A DNA stretch of 64,000 bases from Nitrospira defluvii (GCA_000196815.1 FP929003.1:3371501-3435500), one strand, 5' to 3'; positions 46,387 through 55,762 are shown, counted from the first letter of the stretch. Made by a program: numbers and translations. Notes: generated from the letters alone by a model not told the origin.

Positions 46387-47200
46387 CGGCAAACGCCTTC
46401 CGTGTCTTCTGAAACCACAGGAGCCCGGCCCATGCGACCAGGTAGCTACACACACCATAGAGGGCGATGCCGACCCAGGACGGAGCTTTTCCCCAGATGA
46501 GCACATCCTGCGCTTGAGTGATGAGAAAGGTGAGCGGATTCGCATGGAGCAGCACCCGATAGGGTTCGGGCAATGCCGAGGCCGGATAGAACACCGGCGA
46601 CAGAAACAACATCACAGTGGTGACCGGTCCGCTCGCGTGGCCGAGATCCCTCAGGAACACACCGGCGGAGGCGAGAAACCAGGAGATTCCGATCGTCACC
46701 AGGGCCAGCGGCAGGAGCAGGACAGGGATCAACAACATCGTCCAATGCAACGAATGGTGGAGGATACCGTAAAAGACGATCAACACAAGTGCACTGACGG
46801 CCGCGTGGAAGAGCGCCGCGCCGAGGGAAGTCCAGGCGAGAATTTCCAGCGGAAAGACAATCTTTTTGACGTAGTTGCTATGATTCACGATCAGGTATGG
46901 CGCCCGATGAATACTCTCAGCAAACAAGGCATGAATGATCAGCCCCGAGAACAGCAGGAGGCCGAAATCCAGGGCACTCTCGCCGTCCCGCCCCCACCGC
47001 ATACCGAACGCGCCCCTGAACACAATCGTATACACGGCCAGCATGACCGTCGGATGCAGAAATGCCCATACCACGCCCAGCAGCGACCCTCGATAACGGC
47101 TGACGATTTCGCGCTTGGTCAATAGACAGAGCAGGTTCCAATGCGAGGACATACTGGTAAAGACCATGAGGGGAGAGAGGCCGTATTGCCGCGACGCCAT
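46376..47200 (-). CDS. ABC-2 polysaccharide exporter permease, Wzm type
   Basis: A 274-residue six-helix permease: LLTKREIVSRYRGSLLGVVWAFLHP at the N terminus is the Wzm/TagG/RfbA signature, then VNHSNYVKKIVFPLE (the membrane-crossing Y-V-K-K-I-x-F-P-L) and the C-terminal SPVFYPASALPEPYR. It forms the channel with the Wzt-type ATPase. It is the first gene of the surface-glycan cluster on this strand, so the export machinery leads the transcript. Confidence 0.9.
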   Translation of the reverse strand: MASRQYGLSPLMVFTSMSSHWNLLCLLTKREIVSRYRGSLLGVVWAFLHPTVMLAVYTIVFRGAFGMRWGRDGESALDFGLLLFSGLIIHALFAESIHRAPYLIVNHSNYVKKIVFPLEILAWTSLGAALFHAAVSALVLIVFYGILHHSLHWTMLLIPVLLLPLALVTIGISWFLASAGVFLRDLGHASGPVTTVMLFLSPVFYPASALPEPYRVLLHANPLTFLITQAQDVLIWGKAPSWVGIALYGVCSYLVAWAGLLWFQKTRKAFADVL

Positions 47201-47329
47201 TTCGTAGCCTTTGGCTGAGAACCCCCGCCGCCCGGCTGTCTGGCCTGGGTAGGAATGATGCGCGTGACGCCCTATCAGTGATAAGACTCGTCGCGCCGCT
47301 TCAGTGCACCGATGCAGCAGGACCGTGGA

Positions 47330-48094
47330 TCAGAAATCTCGCCGCTGAAACACCAGACAGGCTCCCGTCACCAACACCCCCGCGTACAGCAACCCGTAGA
47401 GGGACGCGAGCAGCATGTAATCCGGTGCCGCCGCAACACCCACAGCCGCCTGGCCCTTGATATTGAGCATCTCCAGATTCGGACAGAGGTAATACAACAG
47501 GTCGACCACTGCCTTCCCGATCCCGCCCTCACTGTTCGCCACCATCGCTCTCAGGTCCGCAGTCAAATGCCCGATGACATACAGCCCCAAGGTAAAAATG
47601 GCGCTGAGCGTCGAGGAGGTGAACGTCGAGAAAAAGAGCGCGATCGCCGTCACCACCAGAATCTCGACGAACATCAATTGGACCGCCTGGAACAGTGACG
47701 GCTCGATCGGGACATGGTAGAGCCAGAGTGTGAACAGGAAGACGGCCAGCATGACGGACATATTCACCAGGAGCGTCAACGCCAGGCCGAAATATTTTCC
47801 TATAATGAAACAGCTGCGGCTGATCGGACGGGCCATGATCGTATAGATCGTGCGTCGCTCGATTTCCTTATTGACCAAACTGATACCGACGAACATGGCG
47901 ATAATCACGCCTATCAGGTTGATTGCCGCCAGGCCCATATCCGCGATCACCTTGTGATGCTCGGTAATGGAGAGGTCCGCGAGCACCACCGACAGTCCGA
48001 TGAGCAATCCGGCGAATAACACCAAATTGTAGAGGATCTTATCTCTCAGGCTTTCACGGAACGCATTCACTGCAATGACCCCGATCACACCCAT
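47330..48094 (-). CDS. ABC-2 type exporter permease, NosY-like
   Basis: A 254-residue membrane protein with about six helices (RESLRDKILYNLVLFAGLLI onward; a long AVFLFTLWLYHV). VGISLVNKEIERRTIYTIMARPISR is the ABC-2 intracellular loop common to NosY/CcmA-linked permeases. It is the last gene of an operon after the ATPase (48094-49065), with a one-base overlap. The substrate is unknown, possibly a lipid or surface component linked with the preceding genes. Confidence 0.85.
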   Translation of the reverse strand: MGVIGVIAVNAFRESLRDKILYNLVLFAGLLIGLSVVLADLSITEHHKVIADMGLAAINLIGVIIAMFVGISLVNKEIERRTIYTIMARPISRSCFIIGKYFGLALTLLVNMSVMLAVFLFTLWLYHVPIEPSLFQAVQLMFVEILVVTAIALFFSTFTSSTLSAIFTLGLYVIGHLTADLRAMVANSEGGIGKAVVDLLYYLCPNLEMLNIKGQAAVGVAAAPDYMLLASLYGLLYAGVLVTGACLVFQRRDF

Positions 48095-49065
48095 CAGGAC
48101 GCCCTCCCACCGGTCACCTGCGCCGACACACGTGAGGCCGCTTGCGAGGCTTCATGGAAAAACAAATCCTCGAGCGAGGCCTTATGAGGCGTCACCGAAA
48201 GCAGGCGCCCCCCCTGACGGCGGATCTCACCCACCAGGGCATCGACCGCATCAGGACTAGGCAGCACGATCAAGCATTGCGGGCCCTGCTGCAGCACCCG
48301 AGTAGCAAGCGAGTGGATGAGCGCATTGCCCTCCGTCTTGATATGCTGACACACGATCTCGACCGATTGGATATGGTCTTGCCGGACCAGCTGGTCGACC
48401 CGGCCGCTGGCTACCAGCCGTCCCTTCATGACGAGACCGACGCGGTCGCAGATCATTTCGACATCGTGCAAAATGTGTGTACTGAAAAACACCGTTTTCC
48501 CCTGATCCCGCAAACTCAGAATCAGATCACGAACCTGCTTTCTGCCGACCGGGTCCAAACCGGTCATGGGTTCATCGAGAATAACCAGTTCGGGATCGTG
48601 GATGATCGCCTGTGCGAGGCCGATGCGTTGCAGCATCCCTTTGGAAAACTTCCGCAACTGCCTCGTGCGCGCCTCGTCAAGCCCGACGAGCTGCAATAGG
48701 TCGTTCACCCGCTGTGTGGTGACCTCGCGATTCAAGCCGGCCAATTGCCCGTAAAAGCCGAGAAACTCTTCCGCAGTCAAATAGTCGTAAAAATAGGGGG
48801 ACTCCGGAAGAAAACCGATGCGACGGCGAGTCGCCACATCCCCCACAGGCTGGCCCAACAGCAGTGCGCGTCCGCTGGTCGCGCGAACGAGTCCGAGCAG
48901 AATTTTCAAGGTCGTGGTTTTTCCGGCACCGTTCGGACCCAGGAAACCAAAAATTTCTCCGCGCCGGACCGTCAGTGACAGTCCATCTAAGGCAACAAAC
49001 GGCGGCCGGCCGGGCCAACCGGAAGGGTACGATTTACTCAGATCTTCGGTGACAATATCGTCCAC
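48094..49065 (-). CDS. ABC exporter ATPase, CcmA family
   Basis: A 323-residue ATPase with Walker A GPNGAGKTTTLK, signature FSKGMLQRIGLAQAI and Walker B LVILDEPMTGLDP, the CcmA/NodI/DrrA class. The C-terminal third (about 220-323) is a helical/DUF-like extension. It follows the 313-residue membrane TPR-like protein by 15 bases and drives the NosY-like permease. The cargo is not known; the O-antigen-ligase-like gene in the operon suggests a glycan or lipid role. Confidence 0.88.
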   Translation of the reverse strand: MDDIVTEDLSKSYPSGWPGRPPFVALDGLSLTVRRGEIFGFLGPNGAGKTTTLKILLGLVRATSGRALLLGQPVGDVATRRRIGFLPESPYFYDYLTAEEFLGFYGQLAGLNREVTTQRVNDLLQLVGLDEARTRQLRKFSKGMLQRIGLAQAIIHDPELVILDEPMTGLDPVGRKQVRDLILSLRDQGKTVFFSTHILHDVEMICDRVGLVMKGRLVASGRVDQLVRQDHIQSVEIVCQHIKTEGNALIHSLATRVLQQGPQCLIVLPSPDAVDALVGEIRRQGGRLLSVTPHKASLEDLFFHEASQAASRVSAQVTGGRAS

Positions 49066-49080
49066 GAAACGCCTCCATCC

Positions 49081-50022
49081 TCACTGCAATGCAGGTAGTG
49101 GATTCGCCCACTCCGGGGGCCTGACACCTTCTGCTTTTGCCTGACAGGCCACCTTTTCATGAATACGCAACCGGTCCCGCTTTGACGTCGCACGAACAGC
49201 TCCTTTCAAGGCATCGACTTCATACACCCCACCCAACGGATCGGACGGCATTTGCTGAATAATCCCGTGCAGCATCAGATCTTCCAGCTTCGCCGGTGGC
49301 TGCCCATACTTTCCGCGATAGCGACGAATGCTTTCTTCGAGAAAACGCAGATCCTTTTCCTGGACGATTTCTTTCATACGCTGCAGAAGAGCCTCTCGAA
49401 CCCGTTCGTCGGTCACGTTCCGGGAGAACCGGTCCAGAAATTCAAGCGCCGCTGTCGGGTCACCACTCTCCACGGTCATGCGCGCAGCCAATCGAGGAAG
49501 GTAGGCAGGGGAGCCTGGGACACGTGCCGCAATGCGAAGGTATTCCCCGCCTGCAACCGGATTGCACTGCTCGTAATAGGAGATATAGCCGGCCAAGAAC
49601 GGAAGCTGCCAAACTCCAGGATTGTGCACGAACCCTTTCCGAAGGATATCAATGCCCTCCTCATGACGACCAACCAGCACTCCGAGAAAAAGCCCAGTCG
49701 CCTGATAGGGCGGAACAAATGTGGGATCTAGGTCCGTCAAAACATCCACGGCGTGATAGGTCCAGGTATAGCCCAGCTGCGTGTCCCGTTTTGCGCCGAT
49801 GTGTTGGACCGCCTGCAGCCAGATCAGATCCGCAACGACCTGCCGATAGCCGAGCACCGCCAATTTCAGATATTCCCCTTTCGGGAGATAGGCCAACTGC
49901 TCCGCTCGCGCCACCGCAGTCCGTTGACCATCCAGAAGATGGAGCAGCACCGAGGAACCTGCGAGAAAAATCAATCCCAAGGCTGCCTGAATCAGTCCTT
50001 GCTTCAAGGTCTCGCCCTTCAT
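49081..50022 (-). CDS. Membrane-anchored TPR-like protein of unknown function
   Basis: A 313-residue protein. One N-terminal helix (LIQAALGLIFLAGSSVLLHLL) anchors it; the rest faces the periplasm with repeated helix pairs (about 55-230) of TPR flavour, such as YTWTYHAVDVLTDLDPTFVPPY and NPGVWQLPFLAGYISYYEQC. The C-terminal part has LRFLEESIRRYRGKYGQPP and is Pro-rich. Its start overlaps the O-antigen-ligase/TPR gene stop by four bases, so it is translated with it. The likely role is a scaffold for the same glycan machinery. No family is recognised. Confidence 0.7.
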   Translation of the reverse strand: MKGETLKQGLIQAALGLIFLAGSSVLLHLLDGQRTAVARAEQLAYLPKGEYLKLAVLGYRQVVADLIWLQAVQHIGAKRDTQLGYTWTYHAVDVLTDLDPTFVPPYQATGLFLGVLVGRHEEGIDILRKGFVHNPGVWQLPFLAGYISYYEQCNPVAGGEYLRIAARVPGSPAYLPRLAARMTVESGDPTAALEFLDRFSRNVTDERVREALLQRMKEIVQEKDLRFLEESIRRYRGKYGQPPAKLEDLMLHGIIQQMPSDPLGGVYEVDALKGAVRATSKRDRLRIHEKVACQAKAEGVRPPEWANPLPALQ

Positions 50023-52016
50023 CCGGCGACCGCCTTTTCTCCGATTGCAGCACGAAGCGGGGCGACGTCGACATTCAAAAATGCCTGGTCAAGACTAGTC
50101 TTGCTCCACTCCTTGTAGCGCGCCTGTCGTGCCAAAATTTCACGCAACTGCCCTCTAGCTTGGTCAACCTGCCCTTTTTCAATCCACAGGCGAGCCAGCA
50201 ACGCCCGAGCCGGAAGAAAATTCGGCTCCAGATTTTCCGCCTCTGCGGCTCGACGTTCAGCCTCGCTCCGCTCACCCAGCATCCAGTACAGTCGGGCCTG
50301 TTCATATCGATACATCGCGGAGAACGGCGCAAGCCGGATGGCCCGCTCGTAGACTTGAACCGCAGCACGCAACCAGACGTTTTGCTGATCGTCGGATGCC
50401 GCCGGAGCAGCGGAAACTTGCGACGCGGAAACATAGAGTTGCCCCAAGAGCCCGAGCAGGCGGCTATCGAGTGGATTCAGTTCGATCGCGCGCTTAAACT
50501 CCGCATAGGCCAGTTGGAACGCCTGTTTGTCGCGAGAGGCTTCGAAGGCCCTCGCATAAACTGATCCCAGGCCGTGATGGTACAGCGCCTTACCTGGATC
50601 CAATGCTGCTGCGGTCTTCAATCCCTCGATCGCCGCATCCGTCTCACCTGCCATGGCCTGACGCGAAGCCCTATCAAACTTCATCCAGGCCACACCCATT
50701 CGCGTCACTTCTGCCCCGGCAACCAGCACCAGACACGCCGCCCCGATTCCCCACGCCCATCGTGAATGGATCGGTATGACGGACACGTTGTCGGTTCTCC
50801 GCTGGGCCAGCCGTGCGGCCGACACAATCAATGCGCCACAGAGCACCAGCAGGGTTGCGAGGGCAGACTCGCGCAAACTCGAGTCGAGCATGGCATGAAT
50901 CAGGAGTGCGATGGCTCCACCCCCCGCACCCACTATCAGACTTCTCTGCCAACGCCGCAGTCGAGACTGAAGCACCTGCCGTAACTCGCGGAGGAGCAAG
51001 ACAATCCCGATTCCAAACACGAGGATCGCTCCCGGCCCCATCTCGACGCCCATTTGGAGATAATCGTTGTGCGGGGTCTGCGCCACTTTTCCAAACCGGG
51101 AAATTTCACCATCAACCGGAAACGCATAGAGCGGAAAGGTGTATTGATAAAGCCCCAACCCGATGCCCAACGGATGGTCGACCATCTGTGCGACCGCTCC
51201 CTGCCACATCTGCCAGCGAGCATAGGAGACAGGATTCTGTTGATGCTCCGCCAACACTCGATCACGGATTGGCGTCGGAACGACCAGCCCGAGTAACACC
51301 ACCACCGCCACACAGCCGCCGGCCAATTTCCAGCGATACCGGGCCGTCAGCACAAAGATCGACCCGGCGAGGAATACGACCATGCCCCCCCTTGACTGGG
51401 TCAACAGAACAGCAAGGAACAGGCCGCCCAACGCCGTCCCCAGCCCCATCCACCACAGAACGGGAGACATCCACCGCCGCGAACATGCCGGGACCTGTCG
51501 ATAGCCATAGATGGCAACGCTGAACAGAATCGTCCAGGCCACCGTGAGATATCCGGCAAGAAAATTGGGATTGAAGAACGTGCCGGTGGGTCTCAAGACA
51601 TTCCATGCCAAACCCTGCATGATAGCCCAGCCAGCTTCGCCCACACCCATCAGCACGATCACGACGGTCAGCCTGCGAATATGCTCCCACCGCTCGGCGA
51701 ACGAGACGAGCAAATAGAACAACGCCGCGTACCCCACGATCACAATCAACCACTGACGGCTCGGATGAGCGTAGGGTGAAAGGACGGTCGCCAGCAAAGC
51801 CAGACCGACGAACGCCAGGACGACGTACCGCATCGTCAGCACAGGAACGGCTAGCCGCTTCGCGCGAATGCCGGCCGCCAGCACAATTCCCAGCCACGTC
51901 AAAATCAACAACCTAATGATCATTTGCGCCGGATGAGTCGTGCCGCCGTCCTGCAGAAGAGAGAAGAGCACGAGTGCGCTGATCACCAGCAGCGAAATGG
52001 AAGGCAGAATGTTCAT
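50019..52016 (-). CDS. O-antigen ligase-like protein with TPR tail
   Basis: A 665-residue protein. The first 420 residues are a Wzy_C/WaaL-type polytopic domain with about ten helices; TQSRGGMVVFLAGS and the periplasmic loop YARWQMWQGAVAQMVDHPLGIGLGLYQY are the hallmark of this family. Residues about 450-665 hold tetratricopeptide-like helix pairs (ALYHHGLGSVYARAFE, AYAEFKRAIELNPLDSRLLG). O-antigen ligases join polymerised glycan to lipid A-core or to a protein. The TPR tail is an added docking part. Start 52016 has AAGG seven bases before it. It is first of the operon to 47330. Confidence 0.85.
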   Translation of the reverse strand: MNILPSISLLVISALVLFSLLQDGGTTHPAQMIIRLLILTWLGIVLAAGIRAKRLAVPVLTMRYVVLAFVGLALLATVLSPYAHPSRQWLIVIVGYAALFYLLVSFAERWEHIRRLTVVIVLMGVGEAGWAIMQGLAWNVLRPTGTFFNPNFLAGYLTVAWTILFSVAIYGYRQVPACSRRWMSPVLWWMGLGTALGGLFLAVLLTQSRGGMVVFLAGSIFVLTARYRWKLAGGCVAVVVLLGLVVPTPIRDRVLAEHQQNPVSYARWQMWQGAVAQMVDHPLGIGLGLYQYTFPLYAFPVDGEISRFGKVAQTPHNDYLQMGVEMGPGAILVFGIGIVLLLRELRQVLQSRLRRWQRSLIVGAGGGAIALLIHAMLDSSLRESALATLLVLCGALIVSAARLAQRRTDNVSVIPIHSRWAWGIGAACLVLVAGAEVTRMGVAWMKFDRASRQAMAGETDAAIEGLKTAAALDPGKALYHHGLGSVYARAFEASRDKQAFQLAYAEFKRAIELNPLDSRLLGLLGQLYVSASQVSAAPAASDDQQNVWLRAAVQVYERAIRLAPFSAMYRYEQARLYWMLGERSEAERRAAEAENLEPNFLPARALLARLWIEKGQVDQARGQLREILARQARYKEWSKTSLDQAFLNVDVAPLRAAIGEKAVAG

Positions 52017-52182
52017 AGGGTTGCCTTGGTCACTTGTCGAGACTGATATCCCCTGCTTTATCAGACACGAACAATTTGGCAAAGGAAAATTGAAAACTAC
52101 GGCATGACAGGCCACGAATCGCAGAAGCGAATCTTAAACCGCTGATTGAGAAGTTTTTGGATAGGTCGGCCGGAATGAAACC

Positions 52183-52207
52183 GGGGGAGGAACCTGGTTC
52201 CTCCCCC
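52183..52207 (-). terminator. Hairpin after the first pilin gene
   Basis: GGGGGAGGAACC (52183-52194) and GGTTCCTCCCCC (52196-52207) are perfect 12-base arms separated by one base, 25 bases after the pilin stop on the minus strand. The following minus-strand bases (GGTTTCATTCC) are only modestly T-rich. A strong hairpin, probably a terminator or mRNA-stabilising end for the abundant pilin message. Confidence 0.6.
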
Positions 52208-52231
52208 GCCTTGCAGATACTCTCAGTAGAC

Positions 52232-52771
52232 TTAGCCCATGGTGACGTCATCAGGGAGCGCACGGTCCAAACCGCCCTTGATATCATTGACTGACCACCC
52301 ATCGAGCAGGGTGTCATTATCAATATTGGCTACTGCCGAAGCTGTAAAAGCCACCGTTGGGGAAATTTGGGCGGCCGAGGGGATTTGCCCGTTAGCGCCC
52401 TCAGCCGTAGTTGCAGCCGTGCAAGTGGCCGGGGTTCCACACGCGATCAAATCTACACCAGCCGTTCCGCTCGAGCCAGCCGTTCCACCACTAGCCCCAG
52501 CGTTTGGGCTACGATACGAATATCGGTTTGATGTTCCGGCCAGAGCATATCCGATCTCAGAGAAGCTTCCGTAACGCGAGTTTTCGCTGAGATAAGCCGT
52601 CTCTGCCACGAAGATCGCGCCCAGGTTAGTCTTGGCTTCAGACTGCCGGGACTTTGCCTGGTAGCGCAAGAAGTTCGGAATGGCGATGGCCGCCAAGATA
52701 CCGATGATCGCCACGACGATCATCAACTCGATCAACGTAAAACCTTTTTGACCCTTGATTTGCTTCAACAT
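52232..52771 (-). CDS. Type IV pilin, PilA-like
   Basis: A 179-residue prepilin. The leader [10 protein letters not shown] is cut before Phe by prepilin peptidase; mature [21 protein letters not shown] has the conserved E5 and the long assembly helix. The globular part has a Gly/Ser/Ala-rich loop ([14 protein letters not shown]) and a C-terminal loop with two Cys (ACGTPATC) that may form a bond. AGGAAG precedes the ATG at 52771. The gene is followed by the strong hairpin. No pilus assembly genes (pilB, pilC, pilQ) are in the window. Confidence 0.9.
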   Translation of the reverse strand: MLKQIKGQKGFTLIELMIVVAIIGILAAIAIPNFLRYQAKSRQSEAKTNLGAIFVAETAYLSENSRYGSFSEIGYALAGTSNRYSYRSPNAGASGGTAGSSGTAGVDLIACGTPATCTAATTAEGANGQIPSAAQISPTVAFTASAVANIDNDTLLDGWSVNDIKGGLDRALPDDVTMG

Positions 52772-53024
52772 ACTTCCTCCCTTTCCTAATGTTGCCACTT
52801 CGTCCGACACGTTCTTCTCTCTTGCCTCTTCGCACGACACAGCTTTTTTCAAGCCTAGCAGATCTTGGGAATAGCAGATTCTATGCCCAACACCTCCTTC
52901 CTCTAGTTCCTTATCATTTCTTCTATATTTCGGTTACTTAGATCCATTCCGTCCGTACCCCCTGACCTCGCCGCCTGAACCCCATTCCGTTTTCCGTCAT
53001 CTTCTGACAAGTTTTGCGCTCTCA

Positions 53025-53552
53025 CTAACTCGATACATCATTGGGCTCCGCCCCATTCAATCCCTGCTTCGCATCGTTCACGTACCAGCCGTCATGCGTG
53101 GCATCTCCATCGAGATCCGCCGCGGCGGTGGCCGTAAATCCAGAGGGGGATGTCGTCGCGTTACCTACGGCTCCCGTATATGTCATTGCCCCTGCCATCG
53201 GAGACGCCGTCTGAATCGTGTCACAGCTGCTGGACGGTCCGCAGAGATTGCCCCCGTTCGGCCCCATCCCCGATCCAATTCCCAGACCGGACCGATAGGT
53301 GTAGCGGTTCGTCCCGCCTTCGGCGATAGCAAAGCCCACATCTGTAAAATTCCCATATTCTTTCCGCTCACTGAAGAACGAGGTCTCGGCCACGAAGATA
53401 CCCGCCAAATTCGATCGTGCCTCAGCCTGCATCGCCTGCGCCCGGTATCGAAGAAAATTGGGGATGGCAAACGCAGCAAGAATTCCCACAATCACCACCA
53501 CAACCATCAATTCGATCAGCGTGAACCCTTGTTGCTTCGATGTAGTCACCAT
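53025..53552 (-). CDS. Type IV pilin, second copy
   Basis: A 175-residue prepilin with leader MVTTSKQQG and mature FTLIELMVVVVIVGILAAFAI. The residues after the helix echo the first pilin (FLRYRAQAMQAEARSNLAGIFVAETSFFSERKEYG), so the two are paralogues that arose by duplication. A short loop with two Cys (CGPSSSC) sits in the C-terminal part. The ATG at 53552 gives the right leader length; a GTG 17 codons earlier is open but would give an overlong leader. No clear ribosome site is seen. Confidence 0.88.
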   Translation of the reverse strand: MVTTSKQQGFTLIELMVVVVIVGILAAFAIPNFLRYRAQAMQAEARSNLAGIFVAETSFFSERKEYGNFTDVGFAIAEGGTNRYTYRSGLGIGSGMGPNGGNLCGPSSSCDTIQTASPMAGAMTYTGAVGNATTSPSGFTATAAADLDGDATHDGWYVNDAKQGLNGAEPNDVSS

Positions 53553-53947
53553 GGGATTTGGGCACAGAAATCTTGGAAACCCATTTACAGACTCCCTCAC
53601 CACAGACGCCCTGCAGACGTGGACTCTGTAAGCAGGCCTTATGCCACGAAACCGCCGAGTGCCGGTCAGATTGATAAGGTCACGTCAATATTGATCTTTT
53701 CTTACCGATCTTCCGGCGATTGACGCCCGACAATCACACGCGGGCCTGAATTCATAAGAGAAAGTGCCAAAAATTGACGGAATCGAACAGTCACGGCTCC
53801 CACTCGCTAGGAATAGGGAATAGCCGATCCCGGCAATTCATGGCTGGTGGAGTGAAACCCGACGGAAAGATCTGTTTGGGGTGTGGAAAGGCCGCAGCCG
53901 ATGCCGCTTGGTTCGCGGATGCCCGATGAAGAGAAAAAAAAGAGGGA
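53553..53947. other. Intergenic region before the TPR lipoprotein end
   Basis: About 395 bases between the second pilin start (minus) and the 3' end of the TPR gene. It should hold the pilin promoter; no sigma-54 (GG-N10-GC) or other clear site was found. A short plus-strand frame (53840-53929) is listed separately. Near 53935 there is an A-rich run (GAGAAAAAAAAGAGGG). Confidence 0.4.
53840..53929 (+). pseudogene. Possible remnant of a cytochrome-like C terminus
   Basis: An ATG-started 29-codon frame with the peptide MAGGVKPDGKICLGCGKAAA and then DAAWFADAR before the stop. The run GVKPDGKICLGC reads like the heme-binding C terminus of cytochrome P460-type or other c-type cytochromes, but the canonical CxxCH is CLGCG here, so it could not bind heme in the usual way. 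The frame is open for about 30 codons upstream without further family match. It may be a decayed gene end, a small protein, or chance. Confidence 0.3.
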
Positions 53948-55762
53948 TTACTGCTGAGCGGGAGCCGACGTGGCGCTTTTGCGATCTGAGACGCGCCGGA
54001 GCGCCTGGCGAATGCGTTCTTCTTTTGCGGGATCACCCAAACCCAGTTCACGGAATCTCTGCATCAGTTTGTCATTGGAAGGATCCAGTTCCAGCGAATG
54101 CAGGAGCGCTTCCCGACCATCGGAGAGGTGTTGCTGCTTTAAGTAGATTTCGCCGAGATGTTCATAAATCACGGGATCGTCGCCGACCAGTGCGACCGCC
54201 CGCTTCATCTCCGCCATCGCTTCAGCCAGCAGGCCCTTCTTGAAAAAGGCCCAGGCCAGACTATCGACGTAATACCCGTTGGTCGGTCGAAGTGCGACGG
54301 CCTGCTTGGTCAGCGCAATCGCCTCTTCGATCTTCACACCGCGCTCTGCATAACTGTACCCCAGATAGTTCATGGCATCGGCGTGGTGGGGATCCAGGGC
54401 GAGCGTCGTCTGCATGGACTTCACGACCTCGTCGAATCGATTCAGCTTGTCATACGCGGTTCCAGCGTTGAAATGCAGGTCCGCATTATCCGGATTGTGG
54501 CGAATCCCTTCCTGAAACGCCTGAAGGGAAGGCTCATACTGTTCGACTTGAAAATGCGACAACCCCAGGACGATATGGGCCTCCGGCTGCTTGGGATTCA
54601 ACAGGCTGGCTTCGCGAAGGTGCTGAATGGCTTCGGCATACTGCTTGGTCCGGTACTGCAGCACGCCCAAATGCAGATGCCCCTCGAAGTAAGAAGGCTC
54701 CAGCGTCAGATTGTACCGATAGGCCTCCATCGCATTGGCGTAATCCTTGGTCTCTTCATACAAATACCCCAGGTAGTCACGAACCTTCAGTTCCGTCGGC
54801 CGCACCGTGAGGATTTGTTTCAACTGCTGAATGGCTTTGGGGTAGTCTTTCTGCTCCCCATAGACCAGCCCCATCCGGAGCTGCGCATCGAGGTCCGATG
54901 GATCTTCCGCCAGCATCTCCTGCAATTCCCGCAGTGCATCGTCGTACTGCTTCGCGGAGACTTGCAGGCGAATGAGGTGATGCCGGATGTCCCGATTTTT
55001 CGGATTCACACCCTGCAGGTAGCGACGATAGATGCCGATCGCCTTATCCCGATCCTGTTTGGCTTCATACACAGACCCTAGAGCCACGTAGGCGGGTTCG
55101 AAGGCTGGATTCAGTGCCACCGCCTGCTCAAAGTGAGTCGTCGCCTTGTCAAAATCTCTGGCTTCGACCCCGATCCGCCCCAAATAGTAGTACCCGACTG
55201 CCGAGTCCGGGCTGATCTTGATTCCAGCGCGAATCGTGTCTTCGGCTTCAACATATTGTTTCTGATTGGCTTGCAGCAGCCCCTTGGCAAAGAAATGCTC
55301 GCTTCGCTGAGGTTCCTGCTCAATGGCACGATTGAATAGTCTCAACGCCTTCTCTGGCTTGCCTGCGGCCGCATACATGCCACCGATTTGCCCCAGCATC
55401 TGCGCATCCAGCCCCGGCACATCGGCCACTTCATCCGCGAAGCGCACCGCCGACGGCACATCCCCAGCGGTGAAGTAGAGCACAGCCAACCTGGCTTTGA
55501 GGTAATTCGAAGCGGGATCCGTTTGCAGGGCGAGTTGATATTCCTTGATCGCCAGTTCCGTCTCCTGATCCAACTCGGCCTGGTACCCGAGGAGAAAGTG
55601 ATAGGACGCGCGAGAATCTGAGGATGAGGGCATGGTACGAGGAGCCACCGGCACGGTGGCTGTGACCGCAGCAGGAGCGGGACGGGCAGGCGGCGTGCTG
55701 TGGCAGGCGGCGGTGACACAGGACATAGCCGCCAGTAAAAGAGCTACCGTTCTGACGTTCAC
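53948..55762 (-). CDS. Multi-TPR lipoprotein
   Basis: A 604-residue TPR protein. The GTG at 55762, with AGAGG four bases away, gives a lipoprotein signal MNVRTVALLLAAMSCVTAAC (C20 lipid site). A Pro/Ala-rich linker is followed by about fifteen 34-residue TPRs (period words A-I-x-L-N-P-x-x-x-x-A-Y/H, e.g. FEQAVALNPAFEPAYVALG). The protein sits between a pilin gene and dnaB. Long-TPR lipoproteins of this type guide outer-membrane or exopolysaccharide assembly; I cannot name a partner. The long frame to 55819 lacks support. Confidence 0.78.
   Translation of the reverse strand: MNVRTVALLLAAMSCVTAACHSTPPARPAPAAVTATVPVAPRTMPSSSDSRASYHFLLGYQAELDQETELAIKEYQLALQTDPASNYLKARLAVLYFTAGDVPSAVRFADEVADVPGLDAQMLGQIGGMYAAAGKPEKALRLFNRAIEQEPQRSEHFFAKGLLQANQKQYVEAEDTIRAGIKISPDSAVGYYYLGRIGVEARDFDKATTHFEQAVALNPAFEPAYVALGSVYEAKQDRDKAIGIYRRYLQGVNPKNRDIRHHLIRLQVSAKQYDDALRELQEMLAEDPSDLDAQLRMGLVYGEQKDYPKAIQQLKQILTVRPTELKVRDYLGYLYEETKDYANAMEAYRYNLTLEPSYFEGHLHLGVLQYRTKQYAEAIQHLREASLLNPKQPEAHIVLGLSHFQVEQYEPSLQAFQEGIRHNPDNADLHFNAGTAYDKLNRFDEVVKSMQTTLALDPHHADAMNYLGYSYAERGVKIEEAIALTKQAVALRPTNGYYVDSLAWAFFKKGLLAEAMAEMKRAVALVGDDPVIYEHLGEIYLKQQHLSDGREALLHSLELDPSNDKLMQRFRELGLGDPAKEERIRQALRRVSDRKSATSAPAQQ

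Noticed and set aside
53850-53930. Possible cobalamin or glycine riboswitch on the plus strand
   Set aside because: Only short purine-rich resemblances; none of the conserved loops are present and the DNA reads better as a short frame.
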